Positions 1 through 16,553 of a stretch of 64,000 nucleotides of DNA are shown in pieces. Each line of letters starts with the position of its first letter. Positions within the stretch are counted from its first letter, which is position 1. Source of the stretch: Nemopilema nomurai (Eukaryota; Cnidaria; Scyphozoa; Rhizostomeae; Rhizostomatidae); the NCBI GenBank assembly GCA_003864495.1, contig ML133457.1, positions 992,001-1,056,000 on the forward strand, in the 5' to 3' direction. The position numbers and the translations under genes were made by a program. The notes beneath the pieces were generated by a model. It saw only the letters and a program-made list of their open reading frames with translations. It was not told the origin of the DNA and did no database searches.

Positions 1-3345
<3,345 letters not shown>

Positions 3346-4075
3346 TTTTCCAAATCAGCAAGCCTAATTCAAGTTATGTTCGCAGATTGTTGTTGAACTC
3401 GTCGCCTACAATCTCGTTGCTGGCTGCAGCATTTTCAAATTCGCTATCGGTTGATATATTATTACGTAATACTCGCATGTAAGACGCACTGAAATTAAAA
3501 GGGGGGTTCTGGGAATTGAACAGGTCGAAGGGGGTAAAATCGCCAGGTACTTTCACAAATTTAAAGCAGAGAAATATAAGCATGATATTAGAGAAATATT
3601 ATATAAGAAATACATAGGTAGGATATACATATACATCAGCATAGCTAAAACGATTAAATTGGTTTGAAATGGGATCCACATAGAGGTACAAAACCATTTG
3701 ATAATGATTTGTTCAAACACGGACAACAAGACTATAGTAAGCTGGTTCTTATGTACTGCTGAAGACTAACTTTCAAGAAATTTTTCTTCAAACGATTATT
3801 CATTACTACTATAAAGAACCCTGCAATTCAGTGCTCTCGTGCTAGAAATTTGCTTTGAAGTGAAAATGTTTCCTGACTATTTTTAACAAAATTTTCCTGA
3901 ATTAGCACCAAGGATGGCTTGGATTCTGAAATTTTTCATTGGCATAAAATTTTAATAAAAATGGATTCGTTTTATTAGTAAACGCTGACATAAAATGGGC
4001 AGCCTACAGTGTTTTCTGTGTTCGTCGTGCATTTAGGATTTAGAAATCCATATTCTAGGCAAGGACGCATAACTG
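3346..4075. other. Upstream flank of the CKAP5 homologue
   Basis: The region holds the presumed promoter and 5' untranslated region of the minus-strand CKAP5 gene. No open frame of interest, repeat or clear core promoter was identified. Confidence 0.4.
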
Positions 4076-4536
<461 letters not shown>

Positions 4537-5345
4537 AACTGTTTGAAGCAATTACTGATGTGTTGAAATAAAGTGAAAAGTACAAAGATGTGCACACAAT
4601 AAATCAAGCTTCACCAAACGATACAATGTAAATGAAGCAATGTTTGAAGCAAGTCATTTAAGCCTCTGGGATTGAACTGCCTTCTTCAATCTCATAGAAC
4701 AGACAGTGTATTTGCAGTTCATTAAAGTTGTGCAAAAATGCTGATAAAAGCTGCGTTTGATAAAGATTGCAAAAATGCTGAAAATCCTTTACGGACATTA
4801 GAAAAAAGGATATTTTGTTATACGAAGGCACATTTTAGTTTGATTGTAATCATCAGATTTATTTACACCGAGCAATTACTATGACAGCATTCTTCACGAA
4901 TAGCAATAGAATGGAAGCTCTGCTGCAAAACAGTATGCAATTATTTGCTTTTGCTTGCATTGAATATGTAAAACCCAGTTGTACTAAGTGGAATTCTGAC
5001 GTGACCTGTTAAAAAAACATCCGCTTCTCAAGAAGTGTTTTCACACAAACGCGTGTTCCTTCTTTTGACGTATTTACCCATGGGCCCACCGGTTTTCAAT
5101 TTAAGGCGGCCCCGAGCAAAATTTTGTTAAGCCTATACAAAGTGCTGTTGAATTGAGTAGCATGACGCGAATTACTTTGGCATCTAATGCGGCCTTGGTT
5201 CCTTGTCGAATTTTATAAAAACTGTAGCCTCAGAATTAGGTTTACAGTTTGCTGGTAGCCCCTTGTCCAGTGCACTTTCCAAATATGGGGTCTGGGGCCC
5301 AGGGTAAGAAGATGTCGTAGGCCATATAACTTTATAGATGTGCTG
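4537..5345. other. Intergenic, nothing recognised
   Basis: AT-rich DNA with no supported coding region on either strand. Confidence 0.4.
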
Positions 5346-5643
5346 GAGGATCCAGGGGCGTGCCGAAGTAGGGGGTCCAACCCCCCAATTTTTGTAGAAG
5401 CCAACGGTAATTTTTTGCCTGTCGGTAAAAGTTGAAAAATATTTAAAAGCGTGTCGGTATTTCGGGGAAGAATTAGATTTGCACTTTTGTTATATCCAGC
5501 TTAGACACAAAGGAACCACTACGGTACTAGAGTATAAAATTTGTGCGCTATCTTTAATCAACCCTGTCGGTAAATATCTCATGTTACACCCCCACTCCCT
5601 CACCACTCAAAAGCCCTTCGGCATGTCACTGGCTGGATCCACC
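5346..5643. mobile_element. Probable non-autonomous DNA element with imperfect terminal inverted repeats
   Basis: The left end reads GGAGGATCCAGGGGCGTG then CCGAAG. The right end, read backwards, gives GGTGGATCCAGCCAG, then TGCCGAAGGG. These ends pair imperfectly over about 25 bases. Between them the motif TGTCGGTA occurs three times in direct orientation (near 5417, 5452 and 5566). The size of about 300 bases and the lack of a coding frame fit a MITE-like element. I could not define a target-site duplication, so the class is open. Confidence 0.4.
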
Positions 5644-7351
5644 TATAATCATTTCTGATTGAACTCTAGACAGACAAAATGTTACCGTGGTAGAAACCAT
5701 CGTTCATTGATCTGTTAAATAATGAAGTTAAAAGAAAACCACGAGGTGCATTTGAGTAAAAAGAGCAATGGCAAAGGCTTTAAATCTCCTTCAATTGCAC
5801 AGGTCCTATTCTTTTATACTATGACAAGATAAAAGTGCTCCATTTTTTATTCTAGATCTTTGCTGAGTTTCAATCAAGTTCCCACTTGCTGTTATAACAT
5901 ACTTTACCTCCCTTGGTAGAACGGCTTGGCAATGTTGCAGTCTGGAATGCGAGAGAATGCGAGGGAATGCGAACGTTAACATTTAATCAGGCAATTGCAC
6001 TTGGTATCTGGCATCTTTGGAAATGCTTTATCATAGAAGTTTGCTCAATCCTTCGATTTACTTCATGGCCTAAAGATGTTTGAGGAAGAGTTAGCTGTTG
6101 TTAAATAATCTCATTATAAAAATTATACGAAGACAGAATGCGCTTGAAGAAAGCGGTTTTGAATACTTAATTGCTGTTTAATTACCAAGAAATGAACAAT
6201 GATAGATAAAAAGTAGATCTTCATGAGATAAAACTTTCATCTGACTTTACATCATCGAACCTAGCTCCAAATTTAGAACAAATACCATTGATCAACAGAC
6301 TACATGAGCTTGCACTGTAACGATATCATACTTTGATATTGTGTAAGTACTGTCTTTCTGTTCTACAGATTTACAGCATCTTGTGTTAGTCAAGCATTTG
6401 AGATAGGAACTGAAAGAGACACTATACTCGAAGGACAACACGACGCAAATAGGTATGAGCAATTCTAAGCATCTTAAACAGACATGTACGGTTAATGTCA
6501 GTAATTTTGAATTTTTCACATATGTTTAAGTAGGCTTCAAGCTAAACATGTGAAATTATCTTTTTCAATTTTAGGATTGCTGTCATTTCCAAAGACTTAT
6601 TGCTCCTGTCCCATTGGTCAAGCTGTGGTAGGCCGGCAAAACGTTCCTGTGATGGTTCCATTCCCCTTTCCTTCGTAACCCATACAGAGACATTTCCAAA
6701 TGTTCCAGGTAGTCTGCTTCAGACATAATGGCGGACAAATCATGGCTTCTGTTCATAGCTGCATGACCTCGAATTAGCTTATGGAGTCGAGGCTGCCGAG
6801 TTTCTGTTAGAGTTTATGCTTCAGTGCAAATTTGTTGATGTTTAAAACCATTTCTAGCATGAAGCTGTCCTGATCAAGTCAGACTTATTCGTTTAAATAC
6901 ACGTAATGGAAAGCATTCTGAGGTGTTTAATTAAAAGCGAAGCGCTTACACATTTGCATATTGCACAACTTCACAGAATACTTCGCAGCCTAATCTCAAT
7001 CTAGGCCATGCATATATATTCAACTTTGTGAAAGAATTTCTGACAGTAGTCAAATGCCTATAAATTTATGTCTATATAGCGCAAAATAAGTTGAGCTAAT
7101 GTCAACAATTTGCCTTAGAATTAGGCCTTGCTCTTAAAATTTCAGAAAGCTTTCACTTGAATCGTTATACATCAGCTTCTACAAAACAGCTGCAAGATTT
7201 CAACTACCATGTATTTCAACAGATAAAATCGACAGAAAGTCTCGATTAACTGACAAGGCCAAGTCAATGTCAATCATTGCTATGTATCATTACTGGTATC
7301 TCCATCCATAAGAGGCGTTTTCGCGTGAATTCAATTACTACCCAGCTCCAT
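5644..7351. other. Intergenic, nothing recognised
   Basis: No supported gene. A plus-strand AATGGCGGAC near 6728 resembles the YY1-type motif common at animal promoters, but no first exon could be tied to it. Confidence 0.35.
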
Positions 7352-7414
7352 CACGCAGTTCTGCCACGTAGCACTGCCACGCAGCACTGCCACGCAGCTC
7401 TGCCACGCAGCTCC
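7352..7414. repeat. 13-bp minisatellite next to the PDZ gene stop codon
   Basis: About four and a half units of AGCACTGCCACGC with a few substitutions lie directly 3' of the PDZ gene stop codon (7418..7420). The array would be in its 3' untranslated region. Confidence 0.8.
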
Positions 7415-7417
7415 GCA

Positions 7418-8554
7418 CTATCTCCCTGGATCACTATTAAAGCTTCTTTGATCTAACCAAGTCACCGAAGTACGCCTTGCGCCCGATACATTTAAGGCAC
7501 TGGAGGACTTGTTTACGCGCTCCTCCGAAGCGGTCTCCCGAATTGGTGACAACTGCCGCTGCGAAGCGCCTGTTCTATAGGGAGACCTCCCCTGGGTTGC
7601 AGCGGCTTTATTCGAATCTTCCTTTTTCGCTTGCTCCTTAGATTCTGCATCCGTCTTTTTGGTGTCACGTGACTCGTGGCCCTTCTTGGCATTTTCCACG
7701 CTTTTCCCTATTTTCATGTGGGCAATTTTGTAAATAGAAGAGTTGCTGTTCTTGGATTCGGTAAAATCAAATTTCTTGCCGGATTGCACCCGTTTACTTC
7801 CGTTAGCAATTGTACTGTTCGCGATCCTTTTCTTCGAGAATGGCGTCAGAATCTTGATCGTTATCGAAAGTTTTTCTGGAATATGCATCAACCGAACCAC
7901 ATCATCAACATCCATATTTTTCATATCAATTCGATTAATCTTGACAATTTCATCACCGACTCTCATCAATTCAAACTTATCGAAAACACTACCAAGACTG
8001 ATTCTCGATATGTAAATGCCCTCGTCTTTTTCCCAACCATCCCCCCGTCTCACGCTGAATCCAAGCTCATCATCCGGTTTTCTAAGGATTTCTATCGTTC
8101 GGTGTCTAAAGGCCCCCGTCTTGGAGTCCACCTCCTTAACAGAGACAGAATGTCTAAAAGAGCCCTCTATTACCCTTGCTGGTCTTGGGCAGAATGACAT
8201 ATTCGCCGTAGGGTCGGGGTCGGTTATGTTTCGCGCGTTCATAAGAACATCCTCCAGCTCGACGTCTCGAATCTTATCCAACGTGTCCTGAGTTATGACG
8301 GATTTGGGAACTGCCCCATTCGATTTGGCGACATCCCTGCACTCCAAGTATTCTTCAGACGAGGCTCCGATTTCGAACGCGACTGACCTGAGTGATGACT
8401 GCAGACTTACGCTGGGATGATGACTACGATCAACTGTACGTTTCAATTTCTCAATGTCAGCATGCGACTTTCGTCTCGGCTGCTTCTCGTAATACTTTTG
8501 ATCAAACTCCGGCTGGATGCCACCAAGTTCGATAGACTTGGATTTTGAAAACAT
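7418..8554 (-). CDS. Single-exon PDZ-domain protein, 378 residues
   Basis: One uninterrupted frame runs from ATG at 8554 to TAG at 7418. A single PDZ domain spans about residues 151-237: it starts HRTIEILRKP, carries the carboxylate-binding loop ELGFSV in place of GLGF, and contains GSVFDKFELMRVGDEIVKIN followed by VVRLM, the usual signatures of the second half of the fold. The first 150 residues are not recognised. The tail (about 240-378) is Lys/Glu/Ser-rich and looks disordered. PDZ domains bind C-terminal peptides of membrane or scaffold partners, so an adaptor role is inferred; the subfamily is not identified. ACTTCAG just upstream of the ATG could be an acceptor for a 5' untranslated intron. 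A coding region without introns is unusual among these neighbours and could reflect retroposition. Confidence 0.85.
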   Translation of the reverse strand: MFSKSKSIELGGIQPEFDQKYYEKQPRRKSHADIEKLKRTVDRSHHPSVSLQSSLRSVAFEIGASSEEYLECRDVAKSNGAVPKSVITQDTLDKIRDVELEDVLMNARNITDPDPTANMSFCPRPARVIEGSFRHSVSVKEVDSKTGAFRHRTIEILRKPDDELGFSVRRGDGWEKDEGIYISRISLGSVFDKFELMRVGDEIVKINRIDMKNMDVDDVVRLMHIPEKLSITIKILTPFSKKRIANSTIANGSKRVQSGKKFDFTESKNSNSSIYKIAHMKIGKSVENAKKGHESRDTKKTDAESKEQAKKEDSNKAAATQGRSPYRTGASQRQLSPIRETASEERVNKSSSALNVSGARRTSVTWLDQRSFNSDPGR

Positions 8555-11500
8555 GGCACCTGAAGTAGTTTAAAAGCTCGTATTGTCTACAAGTTATTGA
8601 TATATGTTGGGTTAATTGACAAGTTTGGTCTCTGCAACTTAATGTACTTTCTCCATCTTTGTTTCTTCCTATGTTTTGAGATGCGTTACTTCCCTAAAAG
8701 GAAGAGTATGTTATTTGTTATTTCAAGGTATGGCCTACCAATTGAAGCTTAATTCACATTAGCATACCGTATCTCAACAATTATAGCTTAAATTGCATTA
8801 ATAACAAGCCTAGTTATTGGATTTAGGAAAACTGGATTGGGGAATGTTTTAAACATCTAGCTTCGTAAAGAATTGTTTATGTATACAGTTGTTGAAACTG
8901 TTGGGTCACCATGCACTGTTTTTACTGGCTTCATAACTAAATGGGTTTTAATCAACAGACGATAAAATATGGTAAGTGGTCACTTAAAAATAACTCAATA
9001 ACTGATTAGAAATTGAAAAGGCATTTAGAAGCAATGTTTTTGATAACACTCAATTTTGGGCAGAGACTGCACTGGTATGGACGATAAATAGATGATGAAG
9101 AAAACACTCATCTGAATAAATAAATTACTAGCACCAACTGTGAAACCAAATATACAGTAGCACATTCCTTCATTTCAGTTTCCATCCCTTTTTTCAATTC
9201 GCATCGGCAATACAGCAGAACGTTTACTTTTCAGTTCGTGATATTTCTATTTGAATATTACCTGAATATTTCGGTCATTTTTTAAAGTTATTCACTAAGA
9301 GCGAAAATTGATCATGCAGTTTGTCAAATAATCGATGAAATGTATTCATCGCTATTTTGAATAGAGACACTGCCCATACCTATTCGTTATGGGAATAACA
9401 ATGCACAAATCGTTTCTGTTCTGCTGTTCTTTCTTCCTTGCTAAGGGCAAGCTATTTCTATCGAAAAAACTTTCGTGCAATTGAATACTAGAATTATCAA
9501 TGTATTAAACGTTTGTTTTAATGAAAGTAAATATAAAAATTAACGACTTTTTATTCCGTCTTTGCTCGCCAAATCTATCCCATTTCTAAATTGTTCTTTT
9601 CGTTTAACTATGCCTTTGAAAACACGCAGATCTAAATCATATATTATTCATTTGAATGCGTTTAAAAATAAATAAATCCATAAACTCTCGCATATTTTAT
9701 GCTTCACGTGAGCAACTGATTCGAACTCTCTTTGTTTTCTGATTGTTTCATTTATTTTCAATCTCAACAAGTTCATTAATATGCTTTGTTCATTTTGCAT
9801 TATTGTTTTAAAAGCAGAAGTAATAAAACACTATGAATATGTTTATATATTAAAGGGTTTATATATTTAAAATACTCCATATAGACGCTATGCCCGCAAA
9901 AGAACCAATTTGTAAACATTACCTCTCTATTTATTTTATTTCTGATTATCATTACCTATGACTAACTGAACTCTTGTACGATATGCATCTAAAATGCTTG
10001 AATGAGATAAAGTAACACAATTACAAAAGCAACACTTCGAATATGTAAAATACAATATTTCAAACACATATGCTCAGAAGAATGCGAGCTTCTTTCTTAT
10101 TTAATCTCTTAAAGAAACTAATAAAAGGTTTATTGATCTTTAAATATAATTATGCTTGCTAGAACTACGTTATTGTGCTGCTTTTGGCAAATCAAATTAG
10201 TTAGGGTTTCTAGTTCTTCAATTATCTTACGAATGATCGCAGACTTGAACCACGGAGGTTAATAATCAACCATTTTGTAATACAAAAATAAAACTACGAC
10301 CAAGAAGAGAAAGTCATATATCAAGAAAAGTTATTTAGCAAAGTTTCTACTTTGAAATTTAAAAATTTAGAAAAGAATTTAGAAAAGTATTTAGAAAAGT
10401 ATGAGTTGCTGCTTTCGACTTTAATTGGATTTTTCTAAGTAGTTTGCCATCCCTTAAAATAAAATGAATAGTTCAGATTGCGTTAATGCTTTCACTTAAC
10501 CATGACGCCCTTGAAAATGATATTGCGCACTTGTCTGCACCAAGATAAAAAAGAAAGCTTGGTACTAAGTAGTTTTGAGAAATTCATTGCTATTAAGCTA
10601 GGATTAAGAAGTAACAAACATAGAAGCTCCTGGCATGTGAAGACAGCGGCATTTTACTTCTACCCACCAACCTCCATGTCTAGCAAGTATTAATTCGACT
10701 AGACGCAATGCAAATACCTAACAAATGTACGATATTCAGAACATCTACTGATATCTATAGTTTACCTGAACAGCGAATTCTTCTTATTAGGCCTGGTCTG
10801 TCTCTGATGCTTCCCTGGTTGTTTCCTGCCTTGCATTTACTTAAAAAAGTGGCATATTCTTGCAGCTAGGAACTCTTAATATGCGTTGTGAGTTGGTGTT
10901 GCTTGGTGGATATCACCTGTTGCCTACGTCCGTTAAATGGAAATGAAAGATCAATGAAGCTCTCTTCTATAGAAACAACAAGACTTATGTCTATCTTCAT
11001 TGTTTCTTTTCATTCCTGAGGAGAACGGAGTAGCGCAGACATCTGCCTTTGCGGTGACAACCGTTTCCTGCTAGTGCACTGGAAGAACATGTCCACTAAA
11101 TTGCTTTTCCTGCTGTTTGTTTTGCCTATTTATGACTAACAACCAAAATATTCAAACTGCTTAAATATTCAAGGCATGATTACAAGCAAACAGTTTTAAA
11201 CCTTCTAAATCATAGGCCCGGTCAACTCTGTTGCTTCTGCAATACTTTCAAAAGAAGGTACAATACTTTTTCTCGACATTAGAAAAGTTCTTTTGAACGA
11301 GAAACTCATTTGAACACGAGGAATGCATAGATATGACAGATGGGAGACGGTTGTCATTAGAGCAGTGAAAAGCAGCTTTAATTAAAGTGCGTTTCAAAAC
11401 AACTGCCTCAAATTTGATTTGAGGAAGATACGTCACTGCTTTTGACCGCCATGTGAATCATCCACGTGTTAGCAACGTGTTAGATTCTTACAGCAAAGCT

Positions 11501-14500
11501 GTCTGTGAAACTTGGTGTGTCAAAATATAATTTGATGGAAGCATGGTTTCACCACCCACATCTCAGATTATGATAAGCGTGCGTTTTTCCCGAATCAGAA
11601 AGGAACTTTTTATCGGCTGCAAGTAAAAGGGATCTTACTGCATATGAAATTAGCGTAAAACGAATTTGGGGAGGCACTCGTTAAATTTGATTTTCTTAAA
11701 GATAGGAATAGCGTCATCGATGTACAATTTTGTTCAACAGTTTACGCCATTTTGGATTAGCTATGGTCGATTGATTTTATTACGCAATTTTGCGGTAACT
11801 TGCCAGTGGGAATTTTGACCTCTAAGATACACCCATTGATGTGATTCTAAATTATCAGGAAATTATACTGGAATGCGAGCCAATCAAATTCATAATAATA
11901 TCAACAAAAGGATTTCTCACTTGATGGAATCGGTTGGGAAATATTTTAAGTTGCTCAATCTTCAGACGTCAAACTAATCCTGGCAATGAAAAACCTTTGG
12001 TTTATTTCATAGGAGTTCTTGAAACTATTTACTAATTGATTATTTGATGAAAACAACAGCTCATTGTTCTTATTGTTTTTATGCATAACTAGGTGACAAA
12101 AAGAAGGAAAGCTTCTTAAGCACAGGTCCTTGGTTGACTAGGCCATAGCTTTTTGAGCTTACAGTACTTGTAACTACGATGACGAAGTGTGGAGTGTGGT
12201 ATTATAACAAATCAAATCATACTTTTGTGAAATCGTCATTTCGTCATTCCAACACAAGTCACCATTGGTTTTCTTCCTTTCCTGAACGAACAGGCCACTG
12301 TGCAACAGAGTCAGCTGCCACTGTTATATTTGGGCAGCCTAAAATCAATATAATTACTATCGCGGGCTACCGACACTTTGAAGAATGCCGGTACATTGTA
12401 CTTGCGATTAAACAATTGCTTGGTTGACTTTTTGTATTCCAAAACCAGCGAAAGTCTATTGGTTCCTCAGCAGAATAACACGAACGAAAAAGATGATGAT
12501 TTCGCTCTCATTGGTTAAAACTCATTATCTTTCAAATCTGGGGAACGTAAAACATCGAGCCTCTTATTCGACTTGCTTTGATAAACAAAAGGCATGCTTC
12601 TAACATACAACAGCAAATAGTGATTGATCAATTCAGATCATCCGAATAGTTGACTCTTGATGAAAGTGCGCAGAAATTCACTCTTAATCAAGATCATTAC
12701 TTTTAAACTGGGTAATATCTATGTCCAAAGTAATATTTTTTGCTGTTCTCTGAATGCTTATATTAATTTTGCTGTTCTCTAATATCTTTATGCGGTTCCC
12801 AACTCAATTTTTGTATATATATTTTTATCTATTCAACCTTTAGCCTATGCCCTCTAATAGTATATATGTAGCTTAGATCGGTCTGAATAAAGCATAAACT
12901 TGAAACAGAGACTCCCTTGGCTACGGTGGAATCTTCAGTGTTGGCTTTGGAGATTACTTTCTCATTTCATTGGGTCTTTTGGCTCAATGCTACGTTCTTC
13001 TTAAGGCAACAAGTTTGTCTCCGACTAAAAGCAGTTAGACGAGATTTGGCACAACCCTTGCATATTTTCAACTTCTTTAAAGAGAATATCCGTCTTTATA
13101 CATGTCTTTATTGAAAATAAGTCGAAAACAGCAATTAAAATGATACATTACCTCTGAAGATGCAAGGAAACCTGAAGCGGTATCACTGTTTCAGCTGCTG
13201 CTCTTGCTTCCATTAACAGAATCAGCAGAATCGCTCGCTATTGTTGCTAAAAGCCCGTTTAATCATTTATGCGGTTAGCAAATATCATTTGTTGACGATT
13301 CACTCTGCATGGCCTTTATAGCAATTTTTATTCAAGATTAATTTCCAACCTTTGAGAAATTAAAGCGGAACATCTAGTTTTTCGTGAATATTTGTACAGT
13401 TTAGTTCTAATAAAATCGATTCTTCGTTAAATTCATGATGAAAATGAATGCACAATCTGTGAAGCGCCAGTAGATTTCTAAAATAGGGATCTTTGCTTGC
13501 AAGAAAGCTCATTTTTGCCAAATCACTCTCACCAAATGTCACAGAGAAGCTTGAAATTGGGATCATATTCTATTTAATGTAGCAGAGATCCCTACTTTCA
13601 AAGCGAAATCCGTAAGCGTTCACTTACCGCTTCTATTAAAAGTATGAGTGCAATAGCCGTTTATCCACAGGTCATTCTTACCACGCTCCATGCAGGAATT
13701 TTCGAGCACAGTGTCTTGATTTACTGGAAGTTTCAACAAAACTTGATTTTTGTATGTAAGTTTCAACGAACAGACGTAAACGTTCCATGAAATGATTTTC
13801 GAGCACAAAGACTCGATATTCTTGAGATTTCAACTAAATATGATCTCTGCATGTCATTCATAATGAAGAGACATAAACGTAAATTGTTTTCTTATTTACC
13901 GTAACTCTCTGATACGATCAGCACAGCAAAGAGTTCTCAGCGAAAAAAGCTGTTCTTGCCCGCAGAATAACAGTGTCATTCGTCCGCCATGACATCTTTG
14001 TCGAAGTAATGTAAGCACTGTTCTAACCTCTCTGAGAAACGAACTCTATCAACAACAGTGTGTGTTCTTAGGCCGAATTTTCCTTAAGGCATATGAAAAA
14101 TTAATTACTAGCAGAGCGACCACATAATGACTTTGACGGTCAAATTTCAAATTCTTTTAATCTGGTTATTTCTAAGAAGCGACTCTTGGCCTGTTCTGCG
14201 TAACGCACATAAATTGAGGCATCAAAAATCGGTCGCTTCGTTTGAATTTCAAGGACAATTAATACCGTTTCATTATTTATGTGCCTTCAGTCCATTTCCT
14301 TGTCTCCCTAGACAATTGCAAGATGTCCTTCGCAGTAGACAATCAGCGTTTGATACAGTTCAGGCTCTGATCAGTCCGCATCCATAACCTCAATCAAAAT
14401 TGTGGGTTGTCGTATCACGCAAAATATTAACTAGATCGAACCATAATCACAATCCGATCAGAAAAAAAGGAATCTTAGTTTGTCACTTACAAGATTAAGA

Positions 14501-16043
14501 TTCAAGATTCCTTGCCAATTGTTGCTTCACTTTAACAATGTAGCGTAGTCAAAAGTTTACAGAAAATAAAAATGCCAAGAACAAAAATGTCTAATACGCT
14601 ATGCTCTCATTTCTTCATGTTTTTTGTCGCTTTCGACAACAAATTTCAATAGTTTCAGCTCATTTTTCGAACTTGCTAAACTCTGAGACATTGCAAGCAA
14701 AGCTTGTTTCCTATCAGATGAGACTTTGTTCTGCCCCACAACTAACATAACTGTACTAGCCTTATAAAAGTGTTTCTCCAAACCCACCATATCTTTTAAT
14801 CAGTATACGGTTCTTTAATTGGAAGAGCAAACTTTCTGTTAAACCCATATGTAGAGGTATTTGAATGCATGCTTAATAGAACTCAAGCTTAAAATCAAAA
14901 TCTATATCAGCAGAAACAAATATTAATTGCAATGCACCAAACATTAAAAGTTAAAATAAAAAAGTTAGCAATTTAAAAAATTAGGCCACACTTGTTGATA
15001 AAATTTATTTCAAGCGTTTCTTGGAAGTTGTAGAGTCTTCTTAAAAGCAGCCATTATTAGTTATTCAAAGTTTTTGACTAGACACTTATTCAAGATGAGT
15101 TCTTCAATTATGCCGATAGGCAATTTAGGCCATTATATCATTCTTTCCAAGCTGTTTCTGGCTCCTTCTGTTTCGATAAGCAGCGGGTAAAATATCAGTT
15201 CATAATGATGAGCACTGTAAACATCTTGCAGCTGTGGAGGAGCCAACCGATGGGATGTTTATTGTTAATTTCTCTCACAGAGACATCTGCTACTTGAACT
15301 TTGCGGAAGAGCACAAAAACTTCTCCTTGCAGCAATCATATTATTTGACACCGAATAGAAGAATGCTTCTAAGGTTGTCATAGATCGAGTAGTTAGTCTG
15401 AGCAAAAACCTAAATCAGACAATTTTACACGATTAGAAATAGGTTATTCTTGCAATATCAAGAAGATAAAGGCTATGGCTTCAAGGAAACTCAACAAAGC
15501 ATTGAAATTGTCATTATGGATCGTTGCCCAAATGCCCATTGTGCCATTCGACAGCACTATGCAATGCAATCAGATGGAAGCTATCTTCCTTGAATTACTG
15601 TTTAAGGCGCTCAAACACAAGTGTCAGAAGTAGACCCACGTGAGATATTCATCCAATTTGGCATTTGTATGACAATTAACAGAGTCTTTGCCACTCGCAC
15701 AACATTCGATGTCTTATCAGCCAGACTCCCGTCCGGCAGTCTAGTATTCTAGAGCATATGGTAAGAAGTCTTATTTCAAACAATGTGTTTGTGAAGGGAA
15801 AGGAAATATTCTAATGAAATCAAGGAGACCACGCTGACTTGCATCTTGCAGAGATCTGTTATACTGATCTTTCCCATTGATGCATTATTTTGGCTTTAAG
15901 CTTCACCCATAAACTAGGCACTCAAGACCTAGGTAGCATACCATCAAACATTTTCTCCTAAAAATGCATTGAATCAGTCATGATACTTGGCTATACTCCC
16001 GTACTTGCAATGAAAGATTCCTTCTTCCTTCTTCTTATTAACA
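8555..16043. other. Long gene-poor intergenic region
   Basis: About 7.5 kb of AT-rich sequence with only short frames (for example 12179..12427, 13360..13566, 14127..14387 and 14599..14790). None shows a domain, splice-consistent context or family resemblance. No RNA gene was recognised. Confidence 0.4.
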
Positions 16044-16267
16044 TGTAGCGACTCATTTGTTTACTTTGCATTACAATCCCACGTCATGCGGATACATCTT
16101 TTTCACTCCCTGGCATGGGCATTATATTCTGATTACGTCATCGTTTCATCATCCTCGCATATCATTTTTTAGCAAATTTATTTTTAGTATAGCAGTATAA
16201 ATGTAACTTTAAAATTCAGGTAATTCAGTCAGAGTCAAATGTACAAAACATAGCAGGCAACGCGTCG

Positions 16268-16339
<72 letters not shown>

Positions 16340-16553
16340 TCTCTCACACTCTCTCACTCTCTCTCTCACACTCTCTCACACTCTCTCACACTCTCTCACT
16401 CTCTCTCTCACACTCTCTCACACTCTCTCACAATCTCTCTCTTTTTTCTCGGCCTGGTTCCGTGTTCTCTGCACGTTAAACAAGACAACTTTGGCTCGGA
16501 TTGTCAATAGAGGTTGAGCAACGCAGTCTGAAAGAACCCATCTCAACTCTACA
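16044..16553 (+). mobile_element. Solo LTR-like element, copy 2, with internal CT/CACT tract
   Basis: Second copy of the family at 4076..4536, same orientation. It starts TGTAGCGACTCATTTG and ends CAACTCTACA, giving the TGTAG...CTACA inverted ends typical of LTRs. It shares the TATAAAT box near 16196, GGCAACGCGTCGTCTCTC, the CT tract (about 16267..16440, here with CTCACA interruptions) and TCTGCACGTTAAACAAGAC. No matching target-site repeat was found, and the two copies clearly differ in sequence, so this copy is probably old. Confidence 0.55.
16267..16440. repeat. (CT)n with CTCACA interruptions inside LTR copy 2
   Basis: The first half is pure CT; the second half alternates CTCTCACA blocks, a higher-order expansion of the tract found in copy 1. 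Confidence 0.9.

Noticed and set aside
7676..8197. Plus-strand 173-residue frame
   Set aside because: It is the antisense shadow of the PDZ gene, which has the recognisable domain.
14599..14790. Minus-strand frame with a coiled-coil look
   Set aside because: Only 63 residues, with no family signal, splice context or neighbouring exon.
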